A DNA stretch of 20,657 bases from Paratrimastix pyriformis (GCA_027972325.1 JAPMOS010000400.1:1-20657), one strand, 5' to 3'; positions 1 to 11,100 are shown, counted from the first letter of the stretch. A program made the numbers and translations. The notes: a model not told the origin generated them from the sequence alone.

Positions 1-264
1 AACGTGCACGGAGCTGCACAGTTTGACGCGTTCAATTTCAATACAAACTGAACTTCATCCTTTATCCAAATCATTGTCTGACAAGCAAGTGTCTGGGCTT
101 ATTTTAAACATAGAAACAGTGATTTTCATGCTCAGATGTGGTACTGTCACAGTACTTGGCGCATAAATGTCAAAAGTGATTCATGTCAAAGGTGAAACCT
201 GGTGACTTTTTCTTCATTCCTACATGTTTCACATAACTAACGGGTTCTACCGAGGTTGAATCAC
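1..264 (-). other. Left fringe of the Polinton-like element, possible small gene trace
   Basis: No clear gene is seen. On the minus strand, about 50 to 215 shows short coding-like stretches (for example ITFDIYAPSTVTVPH) that could be remnants of a small viral gene just downstream of the capsid gene. A 15-base inverted repeat, GTACTGTCACAGTAC, lies at 141-155. I recognise no family, and the terminal inverted repeat of the element is not evident here. Confidence 0.25.
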
Positions 265-1453
265 TTAGTTTTTGTGTTCTACAGTCAAAGTGCCTTGTTT
301 TGTGTTATATCGATACCATGCCCGTCCGTAAGCTAATACATTCAAAGTACAGTTGTGAGGCAATCCTGCTGTGAAAGTCACGACTAATTTAGGGTTAGAA
401 TACTAGCAATGGTACCATACACATTACCATATGATTCAATCTCGTCATCTTTGCTTGGTAGTCCTGAAAAGCGTAGAGTGTAGATGTTCTTGTCAAATGC
501 CTTGCGGAAATACATCATCTGTTGGAATTCTTGCGATTTAGCACTGATAGGCTGTATCTGGATAGTTCTTGTTGTCAACAGAAAGGTGATATTCCGAGAT
601 ATAGGCTGTTCCGGTGAATGGTGCTCCTGTCGTGTCATCAGACAGATACATTGACAGATACTCAACTTCATCGAATGGTAGGTCACATGTTATTGATGTG
701 GCACCTTGTGAAATTAGATACTTGGTTGAATCAACGAATTCATTCTGTACTGTAACCATTCCTGCTTCATCCATACTGCTTCGTAGAATTGCCTTCTTCT
801 CATCTTCATGCATTGTCGTAAGTTAGCTACGAGTTCAACATCGAGAAAAGTGTTGGTTAATGTAGCTCCAACTGTGGAAGATGATGCTATTTCGATATAG
901 GGGCAATTTCTACTTCAAAATATGGATTTGCTTGTAAGATGTCGAGCCGTAGAGGGTTAAAGTCAATGAATGGATTTGGTATGTAAATCAGTCCTTCCTG
1001 TTGTTGATGGATCAATGTCTGTGCCGGTTGCTCCAATACGTGCGTTCTGCATCATCAGTGATTTGCGTTCCTGTATGGCACGTTGGGAATATTGATATAT
1101 ACCTGCACTGTCCAACTTGTATATTTCACATCCTTGGTGCTTAAACTTAAGGGATTTGATGAGCTTCATCATGTATCCACCTACGTAAGTCGTGCCGGCT
1201 GATGCTGTAGTAGCTCCGAGTCTGATGTGTAGGTGTATGTCATTACCTGAGAGTAGTCCGCTGTATTTATTAATGTCAAACTGTGCGACACTTCCAAATG
1301 ATATTTGCCGGTTAGGCTTGATTACCGGGTCCGTTACAATCTTAGGCTTGCGTATCTTAGTGGTTTTGTCATCCGTAAACTCATTGATTTTGATTGCATT
1401 CCTTTCGAGGTCTGAGTTCTGTAGTGTGATTTTAGAATAATAGCCGTTGCCAT
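265..1453 (-). pseudogene. Probable double-jelly-roll major capsid protein, broken
   Basis: Capsid shell protein candidate of the Polinton-like element. The region from an ATG at 1453 to a stop at 265 is about 396 codons, near the size seen for Polinton-like-virus capsid proteins. Coding-like pieces are beta-rich. They include an N-terminal strand set (SKITLQNSDLERNAIKINEF), a central segment IKSLKFKHQGCEIYKLDSAG resembling the conserved strand-turn region of such capsids, a middle piece containing NPFIDFNPLRLDILQANPYF, and a C-terminal strand pair ending LAYGRAWYRYN. It lies 52 bp downstream of the ATPase gene on the same strand, a common virion-module arrangement. Several interruptions mean it is a fossil. 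The assignment rests on size, position and strand-rich composition, not on a decisive motif; a minor capsid protein is the alternative. Confidence 0.55.
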
Positions 1454-1505
1454 AGTGTGATAATTAATATCATACTAAGATAAAAAATACTCAAATTATA
1501 AAATC

Positions 1506-2522
1506 TTACCTATTTGCTGCTCGACACTTGTTCTTCAACCATTTTACCTTGGTTCTGTAGCCTTCTCTCATCTCCCAATAGGCATTGTAAAGGTTAAGGT
1601 AATTGTCATGTAACAAAGGCTTGATCACCAAAATGTTGTGGTCTGCTGTCACTTTCTCGAATAGTTCTAAGAAATCTGCCTTCTTCATACACGACATATA
1701 ATCATGATAAATCATGTCTTTCACTGAGTCATTCTTGGTGTAATGGACAAAACAGTAATTGGTGTTCTGCCTTGTTCTTGGTGAAATACCTGTTGGAATT
1801 TGTGTTGTAAGAATGACTGAGATGTTGTATCTTCTGTGATTGCAAAACAGACTGCCTAAAATATTACTTTGGTGTAACTTGTTGTTGCCATCTAAGATAT
1901 CGTCGAATATCAATAAGACTGACTTTTTACCTTTTGTCTTCTCTTGGAACTTGATGAGCTTCTCAATGAATAATGGTGTCTCATCATCGTCAAAGCCTCC
2001 AAAACATCTGTCATCTGGAATGTTCCCTAACTCTTTCTGATATCTGTCTTTGTTGTCTTGCGACAGTAAATAGGTAGATCTTGTCGATCTCACTTCGTAT
2101 CTGCTTTATAATGGAGAGAACTGATGTCGTTTTACCACTCTTTCATACCATAATGTAGTGAAATAAAAGGCTCTTTCTTGTTTTTGAACCTATCTACAAT
2201 CTCTAATGAACTGAACTTAGGCATTTTGACATTACCTACCTTGACAATGCTTGCATCATCTTCTTTTACTTCAGGTGGAATAAAGACAACTTGTTTCTGC
2301 TCAATTTGCTCATCTTCTTCAACTTTCTGCTCTTCTACTTCCGCCTTCTTCAATTTCTTCTCTTTCTTCTCTTTTGGAGGAGCACATTTATGCTTCTTAA
2401 GCCACTTCTCACTCTTATATTCTTTCCCACACTCAGGACACTTAAACTGTAATGTCCATATCATTATGGACATTCGAATGAATGGTTTCACCATTCTTTG
2501 CCTTAACTGAGTCAGACGACAT
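1506..2522 (-). pseudogene. A32/FtsK-HerA-type genome-packaging ATPase with N-terminal zinc finger, broken
   Basis: In this family the protein pumps DNA into the capsid using ATP. The region is about 339 codons from an ATG at 2522. The N-terminal part has a Cys-Cys-His-Cys finger (CPECGKEYKSEKWLKKHKC) at about 2395-2455. A Lys/Glu-rich linker follows, then a lead-in segment (MPKFSSLEIVDRF). A Walker A-type SGKTTS lies near 2130, and a Walker B segment SVLLIFDDILDG lies near 1895-1930. The later segment ISVILTTQIPTGISP resembles the sensor strand of poxvirus A32-like ATPases. The gene is broken, with about one interruption. It sits upstream of and codirectional with the capsid-like gene, and diverges from the acidic-protein gene at 2588. 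Confidence 0.85.
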
Positions 2523-2587
2523 TTTGAATTGTAACTATAATCTATATAGAAAAATATTTTGTGTGTGAACTGTATTAGTTAACTAAT
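2523..2587. promoter_or_regulatory. Divergent promoter region with two perfect palindromes
   Basis: This 65-bp AT-rich gap separates the minus-strand ATPase start (2522) from the plus-strand acidic-protein start (2588). It holds TCTATATAGA at 2541-2550 and ATTAGTTAACTAAT at 2574-2587, both perfect palindromes; the second abuts the plus-strand ATG. TAACTATA at 2532-2539 recurs at 18006-18013, just upstream of the minus-strand gene starting at 17988. A bidirectional viral promoter is an inference from layout. Confidence 0.45.
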
Positions 2588-3607
2588 ATGTCTGACAGTG
2601 TATCTGAATCTGATGAGGATTTACAGTCTTTGTCTCTTCATCGAGTGAAATATCTATACCTTATGGAGATGATGAAAATAGTGAAGATTCTCAAAGTGTC
2701 AATGATGATGCCTCAGTTGAATCAAATACTGATACTGAGGAGTCTGATGATGACTCAAAAGATGAGTCTAAAGAAGAGCCTAAAGAAAAATCGTCGGATG
2801 AACTGATTGATAATATGGACTTCCTTCTTCGTAAAGACCAACTACACAATGAAATACCTGATGGTAAAATTGTGTTTAAGACAAAGGAACAAGTCGAAAC
2901 TGAACAAAACTCATGCAACAGGCTGTAGAAGAATTCGAACAACAACAGGAACAAGCAAAACAAGCACTCAAAGCACGTCCAAGAGCACCTCGTGCAATTC
3001 ATTTCCCTAAGCCTCCAAAGAAACCTAAGAAGGCAAAGATTTCACTCAAACGTGAAAACGACATCAATGAGCTGCTCGTACTGACTAATCAACTCGGTAT
3101 GGACCAAGAAAAATACAATGTGGCATTCTTCGCCGCAATGTCTGATGATGAACTGATGCAATTCAAAATTGACCTCTTTAAAGTTGTTGATGCAAAATGG
3201 ATGAATCCTTTCACAGTAGCAAACATGTAACTGAAATGCTGCTTAAGACTGCTGATATAACTGAAAAGATAATGCCTAAATACCTTCATGGTTATCGTGA
3301 CTCATTGGAATGTTCTCAAGAGGAGATTCAAAATGCCTCGATGAAATGATTAAGAATGGTGATATGGAAGGCTTATTAAAGTCTAAGATGATGCAACCTA
3401 AGTATCAATTGATGATGATTCTCGGTGGAAACTTACTCGGACAAGTCAGTTCTAATATGAAAGCCGCTAAGTCTGTTGTCGTTAAAGCAAAAGAAACCCT
3501 CGACACTGTCCAAAAAACTCACCCGTGTCGCAAACTGTATTACCACGTTCGGCTACATCGGAATCGGATGTCTTCTAATCACAACTAAGTATGTCTTCTT
3601 CTCCTAA
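2588..3607 (+). pseudogene. Acidic-to-basic viral protein with C-terminal hydrophobic segment, broken
   Basis: Unrecognised gene of the Polinton-like element, about 340 codons. The N-terminal third is Ser/Asp/Glu-rich (starts MSDSVSESDEDLQSL) and looks disordered. The middle is Gln-rich, then Lys/Pro-rich (HFPKPPKKPKKAKISLKREN, near 3000-3060), followed by helical segments with acidic motifs such as AMSDDELMQF. A hydrophobic stretch near 3540-3600 could be a single C-terminal membrane anchor. The strong acidic-to-basic switch could suit a virion-internal or scaffold role, but that is only a guess. It may instead be two adjacent genes. A few interruptions are present. Confidence 0.5.
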
Positions 3608-3633
3608 TTCTTATTTGTCCTTGTTTTTTGTCC

Positions 3634-4056
3634 ATGAATAGTATTGAATCATTCATGGCTTCTGACACTAAATCTGCAATCGACCTAAAAGACATCACCA
3701 TCAAATCAATCAGTGGTGTCTCATTGAATTGGCTTATCACTAAAACTCTGTCACTGCGGAGTGATTATGCTGACTATCTAAATGTCGGGCTGGCTGGAGC
3801 TGGTGGACTTACAATTGTGGCTCCTATTCTACAAAATCTCCTCGATGGAAGAGACCTGATGGCTGGATTATCATTCGACTCAACCATGCTAAAGAATGCT
3901 CTCGTTGATGGTGGCATGTCAATGGCTGTGTATCTGGCTCTTCGTTTTGCATTCGGTTCAAAACTTGATGTGAGTCTGCTCAATCGTTATGTAGGTGTAA
4001 TTTGCTCTGTAATCGGCGGTGACATGATTCGTCCTTACATCCTCTCTAAGCTATAA
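3634..4056 (+). CDS. Small multi-pass membrane protein of the Polinton-like element, looks whole
   Basis: 140 residues from ATG 3634 to a TAA ending at 4056; the nearest upstream in-frame codon that could initiate is only a TTG. The N-terminal about 45 residues are polar. Hydrophobic segments follow near residues 48-68 (GLAGAGGLTIVAPILQNLL), 92-104 (MSMAVYLALRFAF) and 115-139 (YVGVICSVIGGDMIRPYIL), suggesting three membrane spans. The Gly-rich pattern is reminiscent of small membrane proteins of Polinton-like viruses, but I cannot name a family. It lies between the acidic-protein gene and the fibre gene, on the same strand, in what looks like a virion module. The frame is uninterrupted. Confidence 0.6.
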   Translation: MNSIESFMASDTKSAIDLKDITIKSISGVSLNWLITKTLSLRSDYADYLNVGLAGAGGLTIVAPILQNLLDGRDLMAGLSFDSTMLKNALVDGGMSMAVYLALRFAFGSKLDVSLLNRYVGVICSVIGGDMIRPYILSKL

Positions 4057-5137
4057 ACTCATCGTCAATCAACACCTTAATCTTTTCATGTTTTGTATTT
4101 TTCTATTGCGGTTATATAGATGGAACCACAAAAGAAAGTCATCTTTACTGATAGAATCTCTCGCTAACACTTTTGGTTACGATAGAGTAGCTGTCGAAAC
4201 TCAGAATGAAAATCCTCGAACTTAGATGTGATGCTGTTCTAAAGAAGGGATGACTATTGATGGAGAAACTGTGTTAGGAAACAATCTTACAATCAATGGT
4301 GGAACTCATACAGTCAATGGTGAAACTACATTTAATGGACTCGTCAAATTCAATAGTGATGTCATTTTGCCTTCTGCTCCTATTCCTGACATGTCAATTG
4401 GACAACTGTCTAATGTGGATGTGTCAACTGGACTTGTCGATAAACAAATACTGCTTTATGATGCTACTCTCAATGCTGGAAGAATTCTGCTGCAAATGAA
4501 TCAACCACTGCTAAATACAACACCATCACAGAAATGTCTGCCGGTAATGGCACTTCAGTTAATAATGTTCTTCTGGCTTCTGGAAAAATCACCGCAACTA
4601 ATGCACAAATCACCTCTTTACCACCGCTGGATTGGTTCATTGTGACGCCTCTGGAAATATGTCATCATCAACTTTGATAAATTCTGATATTACTGATGGC
4701 ACAATTAATGATTCTAAACTTAACACTATTAGCACCGCTGGAAAAATAGCTAACTCTGCTACAACTGCTACTGATGCAAGTTCTGCCTCCACTATTGTTC
4801 TTAGAAATGCAAGTGGTGACACTAAAGTAAACAATCTCTCTGCAAACACTGTATTAGCAAACTCTGTCAAATCACTGACTTCTGGAAACTTAGACATTCA
4901 ATCAAATGGTAATGTAAACATTGATATTGATAATGACAATAATGAAACGGGCAAAAACTTCACTGTAACTACAAACAATGGCGCCTCTACATTGTTCCAA
5001 GTGAATGATGCTGGAAAAATTATCATTCCTACAATGGCTTCTGCTAATATAGTTCATTCCACTGCAACTGGTGAATTGGCTGTATCTAAAATCATATCGA
5101 CTGATATCGTTGATGGAGCTGTGACTGATGCAAAAAT

Positions 5138-5148
5138 AGCCTCTTTAT
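5138..5148 (+). repeat. Target-site duplication, left copy
   Basis: AGCCTCTTTAT occurs here and again at 15371-15381, exactly bracketing the 10.2-kb LINE. The flanking bases differ (T before the left copy, G before the right), so 11 bp is the full duplication. Confidence 0.9.
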
Positions 5149-5165
5149 GTGTGTGTGTGTGTGTG
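5149..5165 (-). repeat. LINE 3' tail, (CA)n
   Basis: Plus strand GTGTGTGTGTGTGTGTG directly next to the left duplication. On the sense strand this is a CA-dinucleotide tail in place of poly(A), as seen in some LINE clades that end in simple tandem repeats. Confidence 0.85.
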
Positions 5166-5329
5166 ATACTTCCCGGCTTGCGCCGAGTCCGGAATCGGGC
5201 CGAAGCCCGCGGGTGACATGATCCCCCCCGGGCCGCCTTCCCGCAGGACAAGTCCTGCAGAAAGAGCACCCCAGGGAGTTCATGGGTCGGCTACCGTCCC
5301 CCCAGGGGCGGTCTCCGCCGACTTCCGGA
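5166..5329 (-). promoter_or_regulatory. LINE 3' UTR with four predicted RNA hairpins
   Basis: 164 nt between the ORF4 stop and the tail. In sense RNA there is a 6-bp outer stem (5317-5322 with 5286-5291) enclosing a GGCGG/CCGCC hairpin. Next is GCAGGAC/GTCCTGC (5243-5258), then CGGGC-UUCG-GCCCG (5196-5209), then CGGC-GCAA-GCCG (5174-5185), a GNRA tetraloop. Compact 3' hairpins are the known recognition site of several LINE reverse transcriptases, so a template-selection role is likely by analogy. Confidence 0.6.
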
Positions 5330-6240
5330 CTACAGCTCTTCTTTCATTCCTGCCTCGAATTTTTCGCACTTCTTCCTTTGCTGAATCGCTATGAGCATCG
5401 TTTTCCTGATTCCTGCCAGCTCGCTTCCCACCTCCTTTTGAGTGTCTTCATCCACAATTCCCATTTCCGCTGCCAGTCTACATGCATTCGCGTATTCCAT
5501 CTTAAAGCCGCACTTCGCTCTCAACCTCCTCATCACCTTCGTCACCACCGCCTCCGATATCCCCCTCCAGTTGTAAAGCGTTTCCCCATCTCTCGGGCGG
5601 CCCTCATAGTTTACCTGCACCATGCGACTCCCGGCCTCCTTCCTCAACATCGCCTCCAAAGCCCACAACGGGCTGGATCCATCGGGAATCTCTCCCTAGC
5701 CCGCCCATTCTCAAACATCAGAATCCCCACATCAAACCGCGCCTTCCCCACCACTTTCCTCCCAGTGCGCCAGAAACTCGGCTCCCAAAAGCAAACCCAC
5801 CCTCCTGGATGATGAAAGCTCACGCATCTGAATGTCCCCCTTGATCGCCAAGCTCACACCGTGCTTCGGCTCACCCCCGGCTGGATTCTGTTCGCTTTCC
5901 TTCCCCGTACGGCACAATAACAATGCATCTAAACGCTCTTTTCCCTCCTCTACCAATCGGACTCTCCGCCCACTCTCCAATTGCTCGGAAAACCGATCCA
6001 TCTCCTCCTGGGGTTATATTCCGGATTCGCATAAATCAACAAGTCCCGATTCTCCTTAAATAGCCCGTACCCATCCACCGAACCTCCCAGGAACCAGTCT
6101 TCCTTACTCGGCGTTCTATACTCTGGGAAACTGAGATCCGCATTCCCTGGGTGCGAAAACGCCATCACCGTTAGGCTTCCCGCCTGTCTCAGCAACGAAG
6201 ATATAGTGGGAGTCGTCCATTGGTTCCTCAGCGTACTCAT
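5330..6240 (-). pseudogene. LINE ORF4, unknown protein downstream of the RT ORF
   Basis: About 300 codons from ATG 6240 to TAG at 5330-5332. The ATG overlaps the ORF3 stop as ATGA, which suggests coupled termination-reinitiation. The N-terminal part reads MSTLRNQWTTPTISSLLRQA and continues through FPEYRTPSKEDWFLGGSVDG to about 6020. Coding then moves to another frame (RFSEQLESGRRVRLVEEGKE to about 5735) and again near 5690 (about one or two changes). The last third is helical and charged (GISEAVVTKVMRRLRAKCGF, EVGSELAGIRKTMLIAIQQR). The middle has strand-like segments (GVSLAIKGDIQMREL, VGLLLGAEFLAHWEE). I recognise no domain. Most LINEs end with the RT ORF, so a conserved-looking 3' ORF is odd. 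It could also be the C-terminal part of ORF3 if the stop is itself a lesion. Confidence 0.55.
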
Positions 6241-9200
6241 ATGCGTCCGCCCTCCTTTACTGTCGTGCTTTTCCCTTCCTCATATCGGTCACACATCTCA
6301 GCTACCTCTGTCGAGAACGTTTCCCAAAACTGTCCCATGTTCTCGCCCGAAACCATCTCCCCCGGGACCTCTCCATCAATTGCCATAGCCTCACCTTCGT
6401 GATCTGCCTGCCCCTTATCTTCACACACTCTCCCATCGGCTCTACCCACTTCTCCCTCGAGCAGCTGGTCCGGGTCTTCAGCTCCCTCCGCCTTGTCCAA
6501 CCACTCCACTAGCTTCACAGCATCCGCCCCTTTCCATCTCTCCCCACACATCCCGCCATCCCTGGGCACTCAAACACCAAGTGGTTCATGTGGTCCCTCA
6601 CCCCACACCAACACTTCCCATCCCCCTCCCCGTTGATGTAGAACCGGATGTTGGCCGTGATATACCGCTGCAGGATTGCCATCATCGCCAGCTTCCCTGA
6701 CATCTCACACCTCATCGTTTGCACGTTGATCCCTCCGTTGCGACTCTCTGCGTTAATTAACACAATCTCGTTTTTCTTTTTACGAGCCGCCCTCCACATG
6801 CGACTTTTCCTCCCCCATTCCTTCATCACCTCTGAAGTCTGTCTCCACCTCCTTCCCGTCACTTCTCCGCACCAGCTTGAATCCCCATCCTTTCTCTTCG
6901 GGCACCACGCTCGGCTCCATCTTTATGCTCCGTCCCGCAATCTTGTCTGCCAATCTGTTCCCCTCCGCATCCAGCGACGCACTAGTTTCCTGATGTCCCT
7001 TAACCCAGACCAGTCGTATCTCTCCACGATGCTCCTTCACAATCCGCTGCCCCTCCGCAGCAGTCCCTCCGCCTTCGATTCTATCAGATCCGTTGGTTTC
7101 CACCAACCCTTTATCAGTCCCTCAACCCACCCCTTTGCCACTTTACTGTCCGTTCTCACTTCCACATTCGCATCCTGTCCAATCCGAATAGCCTCCAGAA
7201 TAGCCTCCAACTCCGCTTCATTGTTAGTCTGCCCCCGACCCGAACACCTCCTCCCCGCTCTCACCGCCAGCGCCCCATTTTTTAATCTCTCAATCACCGC
7301 GAACGCCGCCCGTCTTTCCTTCCGGCTTCTTGTCGCACTCCCATCAGTATAAAACAACCTCCATTCCGCCTCTGGCTCCACCACTCTTACTTCCACCTCA
7401 TCACACTCCGCCATCAACTCCTCCCGCCTTTTCCACAATACCTCGTCCCACTCACCAGCCCTCGCCCTCCCCTTCTTGTTCCCCCTCCCCTCCACCTGCC
7501 CTTCCGCCCTCCTCTTCTTCACGCTCGCCTCAATCTGCATCCGACCCCCCTCCTCCCCATCTTCTTTCTCGCTCCTTCCCTTCTTACTCTCCCCCTTTCC
7601 CACCCCATCCTCCCTCCCATGTTTCCTCTGTTTCACCACTGCTACCTTCCCCCCGACGCACTGCAACTTTGCTTGCCTCTTGACTCTTGGTTTCGCTTCC
7701 CCCCCGACCGCCCCAACCCCCCGACTCCCCTCACTCCTTCCTTCATTCCCCTTATCTGCATTGCCTTCCTCCTTTTCCTTCTCCACTCTCCGCCTCTTCC
7801 GCCCCTCCTCCGCCGACTCCTCCTCCCGAATCCGCCTCGCCAATTGCAGATAGTCCGGACTCACCCTGTTACCATACAGACACACCCGCTTTTTGATCAT
7901 CTCCACATACTGCGGCATCACCCCTTTCCAATGAAATCTTCCCCCTATGATGAGGTCCGCCACACTCCGAATCTTCCTTTTCATGAGGGTCTGTCTGTGC
8001 TTCTTTGTTATCTTGCAGGGCTCCGCCATCTCTTCCAGTGTCGTCGGCATGCCGTACTTCACTTCCTCCTTCAGTTTCTCACCGTCCCTCAGGATCGCCA
8101 TGTCTCTCCTGTGCATCACCTGCAACGCCCCAATCACCACCCCGGCATCTTCTTCCTGCCCGTGCATCTTCACCCACTTCCCTGCATCATCCAACAGCGG
8201 CTCACGCGTCGTCCACAATTTCTGCAGCAGCACGATCTCCTCAGCACCACTCCACACCCCTGCTCGTCCGCCATCCTCCCCAGAATTTGTGTCATCACCA
8301 TCATATCATGGACATCAATCGGGTCCTTCAGCCCCATACCCCCTTCCTCCTCCGGAAAGAACAGCACCTCTGCCGGGTCGCATTTCCCAATACAACCTCC
8401 GATTTCCTGAACACCCTCGCATATCTCTGCTTCAGTGTTTCCAAGTCCCTTGTCGGCATTGGGCACTGCCTCGCCGTGTATTGTAGGCAAGTCGAGACAC
8501 ACTCATTAATCATTTGCACCATCAACCTCGGAGGGACCTTCTTGTCCATGAGCCTGTGCAGTCGCCCACACATTTTCTGGATCACCTTCTCCGTGTTGAC
8601 CTTCATGTTCATCTCCTCATCTATCCATATCCCAAGATACCGAATTGCTCCACCCTTTGCTGCACTCTGATCTTCCGACCCTCTCCCAGATCCAAGTCCG
8701 TCTTCCCCTTCACCCCGCCACACAGGTAGTCACACTTGCTCCACGACAGCTCCATACCAGCCTCTTCCACTTTCCGCCTTACCGTATTCACCAAACGGAC
8801 CATCTGTTCCCTTGTTCTCGTCACCAACATAATGTCGTCCGCAAATGCCAACACCTTTACCTTCCTGCCGCTATCCAGAATATAGCCTCCTGTCGTCTCA
8901 CCTCCGCCAAGACTCCCTCCATGAAGGAGATAAACAGCAGGCAGGACAACGGGTCCCCCTGACTAATTCCTCTCTCAATGTCATAGCTATCCGTCAACCC
9001 GTACCCCGTGATCACCCACGCGCCTTTCTCCCCTCATACAAGCTGTCCACATACCTGACAAATTCCTCTTCCACCCCCATCCTTCTCAACCCCTTCTGAG
9101 CGCCTCCATGTCAACTGTATCATAGGCCTTTCTTATATCTAGCGCGCACATGTGGAACTCCTTACCTCCCATAATCTTCGAGTCCGTCAACACCCCCAAA

Positions 9201-11100
9201 ATCTCGGCAATCGGCGTCTCAATCCTCCGATCCCTCAGGAAACCAAACTGCTCCGCCCCGAATACCCCTTTTCAACGCACCAGTCTTGAAATCTCGAGGC
9301 AATCACTACCTGCAGTCCTTTCAAAAAGACCTGTATTAAAGTTATAGGCCTTCTTCCCGCCGGATCCCCCGGATGCTCCGTCTGCGATTTGGTTGCCATA
9401 TAGACCGAGCTGAGTTTCAGCTCCTCAGGAACCTCAGACTTCTGCAACATCTCGTTGTATCGCCTCCCCAACCACTCCTTAATTTCGTCCTGACAAGCAT
9501 GGACCATCTCCGCCGTCACTCCATCCGGGCCAGCTGCTTTCCCGTCCGGCAAAGCCCCCAGTATTGTCTGGATATCATGCGTCGTCAGAGGGGCCATAAT
9601 TACCCTTCCACCCACGCCTCCCGTTACCTCCTTCAGTCTTTGCCCCCGTCCCCAACGGCAGCTTCCTTTTTGCAAGCCCCGCCATGAAACCCCACCATCC
9701 CCTCTTAACCTCCGCCGGGTCCGACACCACCCTGTCCATCTTCCCCTCCGCATTTCGAGTCACGTAGGTTGTAATTGGCGCCGCGCCATCCGTCATGATA
9801 CCCTTATAGATACGCTTGCGCTTTCCCTCCAATGCCCTATCTCTCTTACCATAATGCACCGACCTCATCTTCGCCAGCTGTTTCAACATCTCCTTCCTCT
9901 TACTCAAGTCCTCCTCCGCCAGCGCTCTCCTCCTCAATTTCTTTATCCTGAAAGGCTCAAAATCTCGATCCGTATTCATCACATCCCTATAGCCGAAAAC
10001 GCAGCCAGCTGTCACCCGAAGAAACTCACTCATCTGTTCAAATGATGGCTCCTCCCCCTTCACAGCTGCCTCTCGCAACATTTGCGCAACCTTCCCACGG
10101 TACTTTTCCATTTTCCCAACCATAACATCATACTCCTCCTTCTTCTTGTCCCGCAACAGTGCCTCCACATCCGTCCGGGAAGGGCAGATGGCCACCTTCC
10201 TCCGAGCCATTTTCACCGCAGAGGGCGCCATGTTTCGGAGATCCGTTACAATCATGTGGTGATCCGTGACCGCCTGCCACTGAATCTCATCATTCCGCCA
10301 AACAAACAAATTGTCCAGCACCCTCCCCATTGTCCCCTGCGTCGACAGACACAAATCCAACCGGGCCCTCCCCTTCCCTTCATGCTCTTCCTCTTTCGCC
10401 ACCGTCCCACCCTTCCGGCTCCGGATAAAAGTTATCTCCCCCGCCTTCCCAACCATCTTCGCCACATCATACAATCCCAGTTTCTCTTGCTCCCTCCTTC
10501 CTTAGCCCATCCGTTCGCATCTGTGTACACCACGACTCCTCTCCCATCCGACGCCCCCCCCGCCACACACTCCTCCAACCGCTCCAAGATCACACTCCTT
10601 ACCCTCACGTTCGCCTCTCCGTCCCCAGTAGGAAAATACATGTTGATGAGTCTCATCTGATTCTTCCCCTCCGTCCAGTCCATAAACATGAGATAACCAG
10701 GAATCACCTCCGTAATCTTTCGAACTGCCACTTGCAGTGTTTTTCTATACCCAATCATCACCTCTCGGGTGCCGCTTAACAGACTCCTCCGCCACAGAGC
10801 TCCTCCAGCACCACCCCTTCATCCATTTTTCCTGCAGAAATTCTTTATTGTCCCTCGTTCCTTTCGTTTCCTGCAAAAGCGCGTCCGTTCGACCCACCTT
10901 CAGCAAATCTTCTACATTTTTCTTTTTCCATTCCGAGCCCAGCCCCCGCACATTCCATCCGACCACCCTCACCCGATCCTCCTCTTTCCCCGGCAGCCCC
11001 GCCCTCAAGTTAGCCTCCTTTTTTCGCAGCACCACTTTTCCACCCCACAAAATTCTTCCGCCTCCGCCTTCTCATCATACACCCGCTCAATATCCAGCAT
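6237..11100 (-). pseudogene. LINE ORF3: AP endonuclease, reverse transcriptase, RNase H, CCHC finger
   Basis: About 1,620 codons, acting in target-primed reverse transcription. The APE endonuclease spans about 10980-10240: GWNVRGLG, LLQETKG, YTDANGW, RLDLCL and TDHHMIV cover the Asn, Glu, Asp/Asn and Asp-His active-site motifs. The RT covers about 9600-8250: GKAAGPDGV, motif A LDIRKAYDTV near 9135, motif B GISQGDPLS near 8960, catalytic FADD near 8838. A very basic linker follows (about 7815-7440). RNase H has FYTDGSA near 7345, NNEAELEAIL, VRTDSK and WVKGH...AD near 7000-6945. A CCHC finger, CWCGVRDHMNHLVFEC, lies near 6575-6620. ATG 11100 overlaps the end of ORF2 by 14 nt. Coding moves between frames about a dozen times, for example at an A6 run (11019-11024) and near 10750, 9650, 8650, 7050 and 6550. 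All catalytic residues seen are intact. Confidence 0.88.

Noticed and set aside
141-155. Perfect 15-base inverted repeat GTACTGTCACAGTAC.
   Set aside because: Short and isolated, with no second copy or nearby gene start to give it a role.
5149-5165. (GT)8 tract as an independent microsatellite or Z-DNA site.
   Set aside because: It lies exactly between the target-site duplication and the LINE 3' UTR, so it is best explained as the element's 3' tail.
6648-8670. Several long plus-strand open frames rich in Pro, Ser, His and Leu inside the LINE.
   Set aside because: They are antisense to RT and RNase H coding sequence and exist only because the plus strand is C/T-rich; no domain is seen.
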